DNA of 64,000 bases, taken from DASQZT01 sp963728965 (GTDB taxonomy: Bacteria; Acidobacteriota; Terriglobia; Bryobacterales; Bryobacteraceae). The position numbers and the translations under genes are program-made. The stretch is from the NCBI GenBank assembly GCA_963728965.1, contig CAVSMH010000006.1:992001-1056000 (forward strand), given 5' to 3'. A model generated the notes under the pieces. That model ran no database searches, was not told where the DNA came from, and saw only the letters and a program-made list of their open reading frames with translations. This document shows positions 1 through 7,526 of the stretch, in pieces (position 1 is the first letter of the stretch; every line of letters starts with the position of its first letter).

Positions 1-402
1 TTCTCGGCTTCGCACGTTTGCCGCGACCCCAGACTGTCCGAAGAAGAGAACCGGAAGCTGTTCGGTATGGCCGCCAATCCGCACGGCCACGGCCATAACT
101 ACGTGGTGGAGGTGAGCCTGCGCGGCGAGCCCGACCCCGTGACCGGCATGGTGCTGGATTTGAAAGAGTTGAAGGAAATCCTGAACCGGCGCGTGGTGGA
201 GCCCTACGATCACCGCTTCCTGAACTACGAAGTGCCGCCGTTCGACCGGGTGATTCCGACCACGGAAAACATCGCGCGGGACATCTGGCAGCGGCTGGAG
301 CCCGACCTGTCGAGCGGAAACGGCAAGCTCCACGCCGTGCGGGTCTACGAGACACCGGACCTGTACGTAGATTACTTCGGAGACGAGCCGTGTTCCGGGT
401 GA
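1..402 (+). CDS. 6-pyruvoyl-tetrahydropterin synthase / QueD-like protein, 5' partial, catalytic Cys missing
   Basis: The reading frame is open from base 1, so the true start lies outside the window; 133 residues are visible. The fold signature is clear: a first zinc-ligand His in the ASH motif (visible residue 5), HGHNY (His 30 and 32), a DH pair in YDHRFL, and a late Glu in YET. The family turns dihydroneopterin triphosphate into 6-pyruvoyl-tetrahydropterin or, as QueD, into carboxy-tetrahydropterin for queuosine. In classical PTPS a catalytic Cys sits six residues before the HGH pair (GKCNNP). Here the matching segment reads GMAANP, so that Cys is Ala. The stop overlaps the start of the next paralog by 13 bases, which suggests coupled translation. 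Family is secure; the exact reaction is not. Confidence 0.9.
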   Translation, partial: FSASHVCRDPRLSEEENRKLFGMAANPHGHGHNYVVEVSLRGEPDPVTGMVLDLKELKEILNRRVVEPYDHRFLNYEVPPFDRVIPTTENIARDIWQRLEPDLSSGNGKLHAVRVYETPDLYVDYFGDEPCSG

Positions 403-836
403 CGCGGCGCTACGAGTTTGCGGCGTCGCACCGGTTGCACGCGCCCGCCCTGGACGACGAGGAAAACCGTCGTCTGTACGGAAAGTGCAACAACCCGTTC
501 GGCCACGGCCACAACTATGTACTGGAGGTGAGTGCGCGCGGGCCGATCGACGAAGCGACCGGGCAGGTGGTGGACGTGGACCGGTTGGATGAACTGGTGC
601 GCGGACGGGTGCTCGAGGCGTTCGGCCACCGCAATCTGAACACAGAGGTAAATTCTTTCGCTCGGGTGGTGCCTACTTCGGAGAACCTGGCGGTGGAAAT
701 CGTGCAACGCCTGAAACATGGCTGGGCGGCCGCGTTTCCAGCGGGCTGGCCGAAGCTGGAGAAAGTACGGATCGCCGAGACCCCCAGGAACATCTTTGAA
801 ATCGAAGCCGATGAAATCGAACAAAGCAGTCGTTAA
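390..836 (+). CDS. 6-pyruvoyl-tetrahydropterin synthase family protein (second paralog, complete active site)
   Basis: 148 residues from a GTG start that overlaps the previous paralog by 13 bases. It keeps the whole PTPS active-site set: His 14 (ASH), Cys 33 in GKCNNP, His 39 and His 41 in HGHNY, a GHRNL segment in place of the usual DH, and a late Glu in AET. It uses the product of GTP cyclohydrolase I, whose gene follows at once, so the pair forms the first two steps of a pterin route (tetrahydrobiopterin-like cofactor, queuosine precursor or folate bypass). Which end product is made cannot be read from the window. The GTG start is chosen because it gives the full N-terminal strand (FRVTRRYEFAASH) of the family. 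Confidence 0.9.
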   Translation: MFRVTRRYEFAASHRLHAPALDDEENRRLYGKCNNPFGHGHNYVLEVSARGPIDEATGQVVDVDRLDELVRGRVLEAFGHRNLNTEVNSFARVVPTSENLAVEIVQRLKHGWAAAFPAGWPKLEKVRIAETPRNIFEIEADEIEQSSR

Positions 837-840
837 GGTA

Positions 841-1425
841 ATGACTCGAAAGCCGGAGGAGCCGAACATCGCTCCGCTGGTGCAGGAGATTCTGACCCGG
901 CTGGTGGACGACCCGGAGCGGGAAGGCCTGGCGCGCACGCCGGAGCGCGTGGACAAGGCGCTGCGGTTTCTGACCAGCGGCTACCAGATGGAAACCGCCA
1001 AGATCCTCAACGGCGCGTTGTATGAAGTGAAATACGACGAAATGGTGGTGGTGAAGGACATCGAGTTTTTCAGCCTGTGCGAGCACCACCTGTTGCCGTT
1101 CTTCGGCAAGATGCACGTGGCATACCTGCCCAAGAACCGGGTGATCGGGTTGAGCAAGATCCCGCGGATCGTGGACATGTATGCGCGGCGGCTCCAGATT
1201 CAGGAGCGGTTGACCCAGGAGGTGGCGCAAACCATTCAGCACGCCATCGATCCGGTCGGCGTGGGCGTGATTTGCGAGGCCAAGCACTTCTGCATGATGA
1301 TGCGCGGAGTCGAAAAACAGCACTCGGGCGCGATGACCAGCGCCATGCTGGGAGCTTTCCGCGACAGCAAGAAGACGCGCGACGAGTTTCTGACCCTGGT
1401 GAACTACCGCAGCAACGGATCGTAA
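841..1425 (+). CDS. folE: GTP cyclohydrolase I
   Basis: Converts GTP to 7,8-dihydroneopterin triphosphate, the shared precursor of folate, queuosine and biopterin; cytosolic homodecamer in the family. The 194-residue length is typical. Zinc ligands are visible: Cys 80 and His 83 in CEHHLLPFFG and Cys 151 in CEAKHFCMMMRG. The substrate-binding stretch HSGAMTSAMLG is near the C terminus. It follows the two pterin synthase paralogs in the same direction. An in-frame ATG at 811 would add ten residues and overlap the preceding gene by 26 bases; I chose 841 because conserved sequence begins shortly after it, but 811 remains possible. Confidence 0.95.
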   Translation: MTRKPEEPNIAPLVQEILTRLVDDPEREGLARTPERVDKALRFLTSGYQMETAKILNGALYEVKYDEMVVVKDIEFFSLCEHHLLPFFGKMHVAYLPKNRVIGLSKIPRIVDMYARRLQIQERLTQEVAQTIQHAIDPVGVGVICEAKHFCMMMRGVEKQHSGAMTSAMLGAFRDSKKTRDEFLTLVNYRSNGS

Positions 1426-1441
1426 GGGAGCCCAAGCGCTG

Positions 1442-2695
1442 TCAGGCGCGGGACGTAATGTGGCGGCGCAGGAGATCCAAAGCCATCTGAGTCGTGAAGG
1501 CGCGGATGCGCTGGCGGTCGCCTAGAAACTGGCGATGGAGGGCCACGGCCTGTTCGCTGTCGGCGATGGCTACGTACACCGTGCCGGCCGGAATGGATCT
1601 GCCGGCGGGGCCGGGCTCCGGACCAGGGCCGGCTACTCCGGTGATCGCGAGCGCGTAGCTGGTGCCGGTGCGGCGGCGGGTGCCGGCGGCCATTGCTTCG
1701 GCCGCCTCGCGGCTCACCGGCCCGAACCGCTCGAGGATCTCCGGGGGAACGCCGAGCAGTTCCACCTTCATCCCGTTGCTGTAAACGATAAAGCCTCCCA
1801 CAAAATAATCGGAGCTGCCGGGCACCGTGGTGAGGCGCTCGCCCAACATGCCGCCGGTACAGCTTTCGGCCACGGCCAGGGTGGCGTGGTGCTTGCGCAG
1901 CAGGTTGCCGACAACCAGTTCGAGCGGATCGCCCTTCGAGGAGTACAGGCGGTCGGCCAGGAGGAGTTCGATGGGGGCCACGACTTCCGCCAGCAGGGCT
2001 TCGGCCTCGGCTTCGGTGGCGCAGCGCGCGCGCAGGTGCACCTGCAGGTCGCCGTTGGCGGCGAGGATCGTGGTGGTGGGGTTGGTGTACTTCTTGTAGA
2101 CCGGGGAGATGAGCTGGTCGAGATCGGATTCCCCCATGCCGGTGACGCGCAGGAAAGCGGTGCGGATGGACTGTTTGGGCGCCACCCGGGCGAGGCGAGG
2201 CAGGCAGTGGCGCTCGAACATCGCCTTGAGCTCATGCGGGGGGCCGGGCAACAGGATGACGATGCCGCCGGATTCCTCGATCCACTGGCCGGGGGCGGTG
2301 CCGCGGTCGTTGGCCAGCAAGTCGGCGCCTTCGATGAGGAACGCCTGGCGCTTGTTCACTTCGGCCATTTTGCGCTTGATTGAGGCGAAGCGCTGCTCGA
2401 GCGCTTCGGCGACTTCGGGGCGGAAGATGAGCCGGCGGTCGAGCGCGCCGGCCACGGCTTCGCGGGTGAGATCGTCTTCGGTGGGTCCGAGACCGCCCGT
2501 GAGGATCACCAACCCGGACCGGGAGAGGGCGCGGCGAACGGTATCGGCGAGACGTTCCAGGTGGTCGCCGATCACGTATTTGGCCGCGACCTCGATCCCC
2601 AGGCTGTTGAGGTGGCCGGTGAGGTAGAGGGAGTTGGTGTCGAGCCGATCGGGCGTCAACATCTCCGAGCCGACTGCGATGATCTCGGCGTCCAT
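1442..2695 (-). CDS. cinA: CinA-family protein (competence/damage-inducible; NMN deamidase)
   Basis: 417 residues with the usual two-domain layout. The N-terminal half is a molybdopterin-binding-like fold (IIAVGSEML near the start, TGGLGPTEDDLT, then a GPPHE motif). The C-terminal half is the nicotinamide-nucleotide amidohydrolase domain (VAVAESCTGG, GSSDYF, ITGVAGPG). The C-terminal domain recycles nicotinamide mononucleotide in pyridine-nucleotide salvage; the N-terminal domain is linked to ADP-ribose hydrolysis in some members. It is the last gene of a minus-strand operon and starts 3 bases after the NHL-protein stop. It converges on folE with 16 bases between the stops; I see no terminator there. 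Confidence 0.93.
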   Translation of the reverse strand: MDAEIIAVGSEMLTPDRLDTNSLYLTGHLNSLGIEVAAKYVIGDHLERLADTVRRALSRSGLVILTGGLGPTEDDLTREAVAGALDRRLIFRPEVAEALEQRFASIKRKMAEVNKRQAFLIEGADLLANDRGTAPGQWIEESGGIVILLPGPPHELKAMFERHCLPRLARVAPKQSIRTAFLRVTGMGESDLDQLISPVYKKYTNPTTTILAANGDLQVHLRARCATEAEAEALLAEVVAPIELLLADRLYSSKGDPLELVVGNLLRKHHATLAVAESCTGGMLGERLTTVPGSSDYFVGGFIVYSNGMKVELLGVPPEILERFGPVSREAAEAMAAGTRRRTGTSYALAITGVAGPGPEPGPAGRSIPAGTVYVAIADSEQAVALHRQFLGDRQRIRAFTTQMALDLLRRHITSRA

Positions 2696-2698
2696 TCC

Positions 2699-3727
2699 TC
2701 AGATCAGCGGCATGCCCTTGATGCCGACATCCACGCGATAGATGGCGTTGGTCGTGGCGACGACCAGGGCTCGCGAGGGAGCGAACGCCAGACCGACAAT
2801 GCCCGGACCGGAGAGGAACAGGTCGGCCTGCTTATCGGGAGAGATGCGCACGACGCCTTTTCGACCGGACATGGAAGCGGCCACGTAGAGCCGGCCTTCT
2901 TCGTCGAAGGCCAGCCCCTGGGGGCGGCCCAGGCCGCGGTAGACCACCTCGACTTCCCCGGCGTGCGAAACGCGGTAGACGGAATCGAAGCTGGACGTCG
3001 TCGGGCCGCTCACGTAAAGGTAGCTGTCAGGACCGAAAGCCAGATGATAGGCGGCGATGGATGGCTCGAGCGTCGTGAAGACGAAGATCTGGCGATTGGG
3101 CGCGATCTTGAAAATGGTGCCGCTGCGATCGCCGACGTAGAGGTTGTGCTCGGTATCGAAGGCGATACCGGTGGCCACTCCCATGCCTTCGACGTAAACG
3201 GACATATTGCCGTTGGGCGTGACCTGGTAGATGATGCCTTCATAGCGGCTGGAGATGTAGAGCATGCCTTCGGCGTCGAAGGCCAGCCCGGTGGCGTTCA
3301 TCAGCTCGTTGATGAACGGCTTCATGTTGAAATTGAGGTCGATCTTGTGCACCGCAACCGGTACCTTCTGGCCCCGCGACCCGCTGAAGGTCGTGTAGAT
3401 ATTGCCGAAGGAATCGATGGCGGGGTTGGAGACGGGGTGCAGACTTTCGGCCACCATCACGCCGATATCGCAGGCCCAGGAATCGCTGGCGAGGTTGCCG
3501 CTCTCGATCACGAGGTCGCCGGCGGTGGCGCCTTCAGGTACGCGGGCGATGACGAACGAATCGGAGCCGATGATGACCGGGGCGCCGATTTCGCCGATGG
3601 TGACACGCGGGCGGTCCGCTTTGGCAAAGCCCTTTCCGCGGATTTGCAACTCGCCTCCGGCAATCGCCGCGGGGGGTGAAACCCGCGAGATCTGGGGCCT
3701 GGAATCGGTGGACTTCCGGAGTGCCAT
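2699..3727 (-). CDS. IPT/TIG-NHL beta-propeller protein of unknown role
   Basis: 342 residues. Residues about 12-95 look like an IPT/TIG immunoglobulin-like domain (ISRVSPPAAIAGGELQIRGKGF at its start). The rest is made of repeats of the NHL / SMP-30 type with the pattern GLAFDxEGxLYV (GLAFDAEGMLYI, GIAFDTEHNLYV, GLAFDEEGRLYV), consistent with a six-bladed propeller. There is no obvious signal peptide. It lies 4 bases after pgpA and 3 bases before cinA, so it is co-transcribed with them, but the context does not reveal a substrate or partner. A lactonase-like or protein-binding role are both possible. Confidence 0.7.
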   Translation of the reverse strand: MALRKSTDSRPQISRVSPPAAIAGGELQIRGKGFAKADRPRVTIGEIGAPVIIGSDSFVIARVPEGATAGDLVIESGNLASDSWACDIGVMVAESLHPVSNPAIDSFGNIYTTFSGSRGQKVPVAVHKIDLNFNMKPFINELMNATGLAFDAEGMLYISSRYEGIIYQVTPNGNMSVYVEGMGVATGIAFDTEHNLYVGDRSGTIFKIAPNRQIFVFTTLEPSIAAYHLAFGPDSYLYVSGPTTSSFDSVYRVSHAGEVEVVYRGLGRPQGLAFDEEGRLYVAASMSGRKGVVRISPDKQADLFLSGPGIVGLAFAPSRALVVATTNAIYRVDVGIKGMPLI

Positions 3728-3731
3728 AGCG

Positions 3732-4199
3732 TCAATAAAGATTGAACCATCCTGCCAGGATTAACACAAGTCCGGCATATGCCCCCGCCATGACGTCGTC
3801 GGCATTGATGCCGAGGCCGCCGGGAAGACTTTCGAGCTGCCGCGCCGGAAACGGTTTCCAGATGTCGAAGAGACGGAACAGTATGAACGCGAACAAGGCG
3901 CTCTTCCAGTTGAAAGCGCGCGCGCCGGCGAGCGCCAGCCACTGCCCGATGACCTCATCGACGACCACGATCGATGGGTCCTTACGCTTGACGAGCCGCG
4001 CAGTGACGCCGGCCGACCAGACGGCTGGGACAAAGAGCAACACCGCGAGCAGGGCAAAGCCAAGGCCCGCGAAGCCGGCCCACGCGTGCAGCGCGAAGGC
4101 GACCGCAACGGCGGCGAGCGAGCCAGCGGTGCCGGGTGCCCACGGCGAATAGCCGCAGCCGAACCATGTGGCCAGCATGACCGCGAATCGCGCCTGCAT
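3732..4199 (-). CDS. pgpA: Phosphatidylglycerophosphatase A
   Basis: Removes phosphate from phosphatidylglycerophosphate to give phosphatidylglycerol, at the inner membrane. 155 residues, the usual size. The start has the family signature ATWFGCGYSPWAPGTAGSL, and a second conserved acidic motif VVVDEVIGQ lies near residue 82, followed by hydrophobic membrane segments and a GINADDVMAG motif close to the C terminus. Third gene of the rimO-yacG-pgpA-NHL-cinA run; its ATG starts 3 bases after the yacG stop, so translational coupling is likely. Confidence 0.92.
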   Translation of the reverse strand: MQARFAVMLATWFGCGYSPWAPGTAGSLAAVAVAFALHAWAGFAGLGFALLAVLLFVPAVWSAGVTARLVKRKDPSIVVVDEVIGQWLALAGARAFNWKSALFAFILFRLFDIWKPFPARQLESLPGGLGINADDVMAGAYAGLVLILAGWFNLY

Positions 4200-4202
4200 G
4201 AA

Positions 4203-4364
4203 TTACTCGTCGTGGTCCGGTTCGGACCGGGGCCGTTCACTGGACGGGATCACGTATTTCTCGGAGGCCCAGTTCCCCAGGTCGATGAGGCGGCAGCGTT
4301 CGCTGCAAAACGGAAACTCGGGATCGGCGGGAGTGACTTCCTTTTTGCAGATGGGGCACTTCAT
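4203..4364 (-). CDS. yacG: DNA gyrase inhibitor YacG-like zinc-ribbon protein
   Basis: A 53-residue gene that is easy to miss. The frame begins MKCPICKKEV and contains FCSERCRLIDLGNW, giving the YacG zinc pattern C-x2-C-x13-C-x3-C (Cys 3, 6, 20 and 24) and the conserved RLIDLGxW that follows it. YacG of Escherichia coli binds GyrB and blocks DNA binding by gyrase; that role is taken from the family. Its ATG overlaps the rimO stop as ATGA, and its stop is 3 bases before pgpA, so it is embedded in the operon. The acidic tail (EPDHDE) is typical. Confidence 0.92.
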   Translation of the reverse strand: MKCPICKKEVTPADPEFPFCSERCRLIDLGNWASEKYVIPSSERPRSEPDHDE

Positions 4365-5761
4365 AAAGCACCGGGGATGGCTGGTGGAATGCGGTGGGCC
4401 GCTTCGGCGATCCGGAAAAGGGGACCGGCGGGGGGGGCCAGCAGGGTGCCGACGACGTCGTAGTCGTGCGCTTCGGTGATGCGGAAGCGTCGGATCTCCC
4501 CGGGACGCGGTTCGGGTCCTTCGAAATCATTGACGATGGCGACGCCGTCGATGTCGGGGGCCTGGGTGGGAAGGCGGGCCTCCCATAACAGCTCGGTTTC
4601 GGGGGACGGGCCTTCGACCAGGACGGACGATTCGGCGCCAACCTGGGCGCGGTTGCGGGCCCTGGCGATCTTGCGCTGAATGGCCATCAGGCGGCGCTTG
4701 CGGTTGTGAATGGTACGCCCATCGACCTTGCCATCGAGGCCAAAGCTGGCGCTGGTGTCCTCGTCGGAGTAGTTGAACACGCCGAGGTTGTCGAAACGGG
4801 CTGCCTGGACGAACTGGCAGAGTTCGTCGAAGTCGGCCGCGGTTTCGCCGGGGAAACCGACGATGAAGCTGGTGCGGATGGCGACGCCGGGGATAGTGCG
4901 GCGGACTCGTTCCAGGAGTTGCAGGAAGAGGTTGCCGGAGGCCCCGCGCTTCATCCGTTTGAGGACGCGCGCGCTGGCGTGCTGGAGGGGCATGTCGATG
5001 TACTTCACCAGCGAAGGGTGCAGTGCGATAGTGTCGAGCAGGCGCTGGGTGACTTTGTTGGGATAGGCGTAGAGGAAGCGGATCCACTTTTCGTGCGGCG
5101 TTTCGATGCGCGCAAGACGGTCGAGCAGGTGGGCCAGACCGTCGGCAACGCCCAGATCTTCGCCGTAGCAGGTGGTGTCCTGGCCGATCAGATTGATCTC
5201 GCGGACGCCTTGCTGGAAGAGGCGCGTGGCTTCGGAGACGACGGACTCGAAACGGCGGCTGCGGAACTTGCCGCGGTACTGGGGAATGACGCAAAAGCTG
5301 CAGGGATGGTCGCAGCCTTCGGCGATCTTGATGTAGGCGTAGTGGCGCGGGGTGGACAGCACGCGCGGGGTGAGATCGTGATACAGATACGGTTCGAAGG
5401 GATTGGACGGGGCTTCGAGGCCTTCGCATACGGCCACGATGCTTTCCAGTTGGTTGGTGCCGACGATGGCGTCGATCTCGGGGAGTTCCTTGCGGATATC
5501 GCCGCGAAAGCGTTCGACCAGGCAGCCGGCAACGATCAGCCGTTGGGCGCGGCCCACCTTCTTGTATTCGGCCATCTCGAGGATGGTGTCGACGGATTCC
5601 TGCTTGGCGGGGTCGATAAAGCTACAGGTGTTCACGACGAGGACGTCGGCCTGATCGGGATGGGGGGTGAGCTCGTGACCACGGGCCACCAGTTGACCCA
5701 TCATCACTTCGCTATCGACAAGATTCTTGGGGCAGCCAAGACTGACAAAACCGACTTTCAA
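4361..5761 (-). CDS. rimO: Ribosomal protein uS12 methylthiotransferase
   Basis: Radical-SAM enzyme that adds a methylthio group to an Asp of ribosomal protein S12. 466 residues. The N-terminal MTTase domain has SLGCPKNLVDSE and later NTCSFID and GCLVERF, supplying the Cys ligands of the second iron-sulfur cluster. The radical-SAM triad is CDHPCSFC near residue 155. The ASARVLKRMKRG stretch and a C-terminal TRAM-like region (from about residue 375) match RimO rather than MiaB. First gene of the operon; the start lies 57 bases from the divergent glycoside hydrolase gene, so the promoters share this gap. Confidence 0.95.
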   Translation of the reverse strand: MKVGFVSLGCPKNLVDSEVMMGQLVARGHELTPHPDQADVLVVNTCSFIDPAKQESVDTILEMAEYKKVGRAQRLIVAGCLVERFRGDIRKELPEIDAIVGTNQLESIVAVCEGLEAPSNPFEPYLYHDLTPRVLSTPRHYAYIKIAEGCDHPCSFCVIPQYRGKFRSRRFESVVSEATRLFQQGVREINLIGQDTTCYGEDLGVADGLAHLLDRLARIETPHEKWIRFLYAYPNKVTQRLLDTIALHPSLVKYIDMPLQHASARVLKRMKRGASGNLFLQLLERVRRTIPGVAIRTSFIVGFPGETAADFDELCQFVQAARFDNLGVFNYSDEDTSASFGLDGKVDGRTIHNRKRRLMAIQRKIARARNRAQVGAESSVLVEGPSPETELLWEARLPTQAPDIDGVAIVNDFEGPEPRPGEIRRFRITEAHDYDVVGTLLAPPAGPLFRIAEAAHRIPPAIPGAL

Positions 5762-5818
5762 ATGAGTATCCAGCCTATGAGGGTTCTGCTTTCAGGATAA
5801 CATTGACATTTAGGCCCC

Positions 5819-6949
5819 ATGAAACGATTGATTCCTTTCCTTCTGTCTCTGATGATGCTGGCGGCGGCCGCTTTAGGGCAGTCCGCGCACTGGTCCGCCG
5901 CGGAAGCCAACGAGTGGTACGCGAAACAGCCCTGGCTGGTCGGCAGCAACTATATTCCGTCGGATGCCATCAACCAGCTCGAGATGTGGCAGGCCGAGAC
6001 CTTCAATCCCACCCGGATCGACCTGGAACTGGCCATGGCCGAAGGCTTGGGAATGAACACCATGCGAGTGTTCCTCCACGACCTGCCATGGCAGCAGGAC
6101 TCGGGTGCGTTCAAGCGGCGCATCGACCGCTTCCTGGACATCGCCAAGAAACACAAGATCCGCCCGATCCTGGTGCTGTTCGACTCCTGCTGGAATCCGT
6201 TTCCGAAGCTGGGGATTCAGCGGTCGCCGCGGCCGGGAGTCCACAACTCGGGATGGGTACAGAGTCCGGGAGCCCCAGGGCTGACCGATCCCATCCTTCA
6301 GGCGCGGTTCCTGGACTATGCCCAGGAGGTGGTGTACGAGTTCAATAAAGACGACCGCATCTTGGCTTGGGACGTGTGGAACGAGCCAGATAACACCAAC
6401 GATCGAAGCTACGGGCAGATGGAGCCTAAGAACAAGGTGGAGTTGGTGCGGCAACTGCTGCCGAAGGTGTTCGAGTATATACACGCGGCCAACCCGACCC
6501 AGCCGCTGACCAGCGGAGTATGGCGGGGGGACTGGTCGTCGCACGATAAGCTGACCGCAGTGGAGAAAATACAAATCGACCTGTCGGACGTGATCTCGTT
6601 TCACAACTACGACAAGCCGGGGGAATTCGAGAAGCGGGTGAAATGGCTTCAGGCGTATGGCCGGCCGATTCTATGCACGGAGTATATGGCGCGTGGGAAC
6701 GGGAGCACGTTCGAGGGGATTCTGCCGCTGGCCAAGAAATACAAAGTGGCGGCCTATAACTGGGGCTTCGTGGCGGGAAAAACGCAGACGTGGCTGCCGT
6801 GGGATTCCTGGCAGCATCCCTATACGGACCGCAAACCGTCGGTTTGGTTCCACGACATTTTCACCGCGGAAGGGCAGCCATACAGGCAGGAAGAAGTCGA
6901 CCTGATCCGCCAACTGACGGGACGGAAAGTCAAGGCGGCGAGTCGCTGA
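5819..6949 (+). CDS. Secreted glycoside hydrolase (clan GH-A, GH5-like cellulase/mannanase type)
   Basis: 376 residues with a clear signal peptide (KRLIPFLLSLMMLAAAALG, cleavage near residue 21), so exported. The catalytic pattern of clan GH-A (beta/alpha)8 enzymes is visible: WDVWNEP with the acid/base Glu at residue 189, and LCTEYMARG with the candidate nucleophile Glu at residue 288. The N terminus also has GSNYIPSDAINQ and MNTMRVFLHDLPW, common in uncharacterised acidobacterial cellulase or xylanase-like proteins. The polysaccharide substrate cannot be deduced. It is divergent from rimO, and its 3' end overlaps the convergent peptidoglycan-binding gene by 130 bases. Confidence 0.8.
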   Translation: MKRLIPFLLSLMMLAAAALGQSAHWSAAEANEWYAKQPWLVGSNYIPSDAINQLEMWQAETFNPTRIDLELAMAEGLGMNTMRVFLHDLPWQQDSGAFKRRIDRFLDIAKKHKIRPILVLFDSCWNPFPKLGIQRSPRPGVHNSGWVQSPGAPGLTDPILQARFLDYAQEVVYEFNKDDRILAWDVWNEPDNTNDRSYGQMEPKNKVELVRQLLPKVFEYIHAANPTQPLTSGVWRGDWSSHDKLTAVEKIQIDLSDVISFHNYDKPGEFEKRVKWLQAYGRPILCTEYMARGNGSTFEGILPLAKKYKVAAYNWGFVAGKTQTWLPWDSWQHPYTDRKPSVWFHDIFTAEGQPYRQEEVDLIRQLTGRKVKAASR

Positions 6950-7413
6950 GAGGCGGGGTGACAGATTACTTGCCCGCGTCGAAATGCGTCTGGCGCCGGA
7001 CGCACGGGTGGCGCAGCAGGCGGAGGCTCCCGTTTCGGGCCAAGGCCCAGGGCAATTAGGGAAAGGGAGTTGATCCTTCCGCTGGGGTCCAGGTTCTGGT
7101 CGGCCTGAAATCGTTTCAGGGCGTCGGCGGACGAATCGCCCCAGACGCCGGTGGCCTCTTCCCGCCGGAGATACCCTTTGTCGGAAAGGGCCTGCTGAAT
7201 CTCTCTGCAGCGCTCGGGAGTGGGCTTTAACTGGCGGTTTCTCCAGGTGACCGCCGGCCGCCGGCTGGCGGACTGTTTTCTGGATCGGGCGGTGGACGCG
7301 GCCGTTCCTTTTTTCGGACTCGCCTTCTTCTTCCTGGCGCCCCCGGCGGCGCCCACACTGCAGGCCAACAGGACCATGCCGGCCAGCAGCGCCCAATTGA
7401 GGAATCTCCGCAT
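6820..7413 (-). CDS. Exported peptidoglycan-binding-domain protein
   Basis: About 197 residues. Signal peptide at the start (MRRFLNWALLAGMVLLACSVGAAG), then a Lys/Ser/Arg-rich linker, then a PG_binding_1 type domain (ERCREIQQALSDKGYL, WGDSSADALKRFQADQNL, INSLSLIALGLG) at about residues 68-123. The family binds cell-wall glycan or peptide. An upstream in-frame ATG would add eight residues before the Met that begins the signal peptide, so I prefer 7413. The C-terminal 43 residues are read antisense to the end of the glycoside hydrolase gene and have no family resemblance, so the tail may be a read-through extension after a lost stop. Confidence 0.72.
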   Translation of the reverse strand: MRRFLNWALLAGMVLLACSVGAAGGARKKKASPKKGTAASTARSRKQSASRRPAVTWRNRQLKPTPERCREIQQALSDKGYLRREEATGVWGDSSADALKRFQADQNLDPSGRINSLSLIALGLGPKREPPPAAPPVRPAPDAFRRGQVICHPASQRLAALTFRPVSWRIRSTSSCLYGCPSAVKMSWNQTDGLRSV

Positions 7414-7451
7414 CGATCTCTCAGTGTAACAGCGCACGGCGGCGGTCGACC

Positions 7452-7482
7452 AAAGAAAAGCAGTCGGGAATGGATACCCGAC
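7452..7482 (-). terminator. Intrinsic terminator after the htrA-like gene
   Basis: On the minus strand a GTCGGG / CCCGAC hairpin (7463-7468 with 7477-7482, 8-base loop) is followed by TGCTTTTCTTT. It sits 45 bases downstream of the protease stop codon, in the right orientation to end that transcript. Confidence 0.6.
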
Positions 7483-7526
7483 CGCCGGTTTCAGTCCGCA
7501 GGAGCGGAACTCGATTCATGCTGGAA

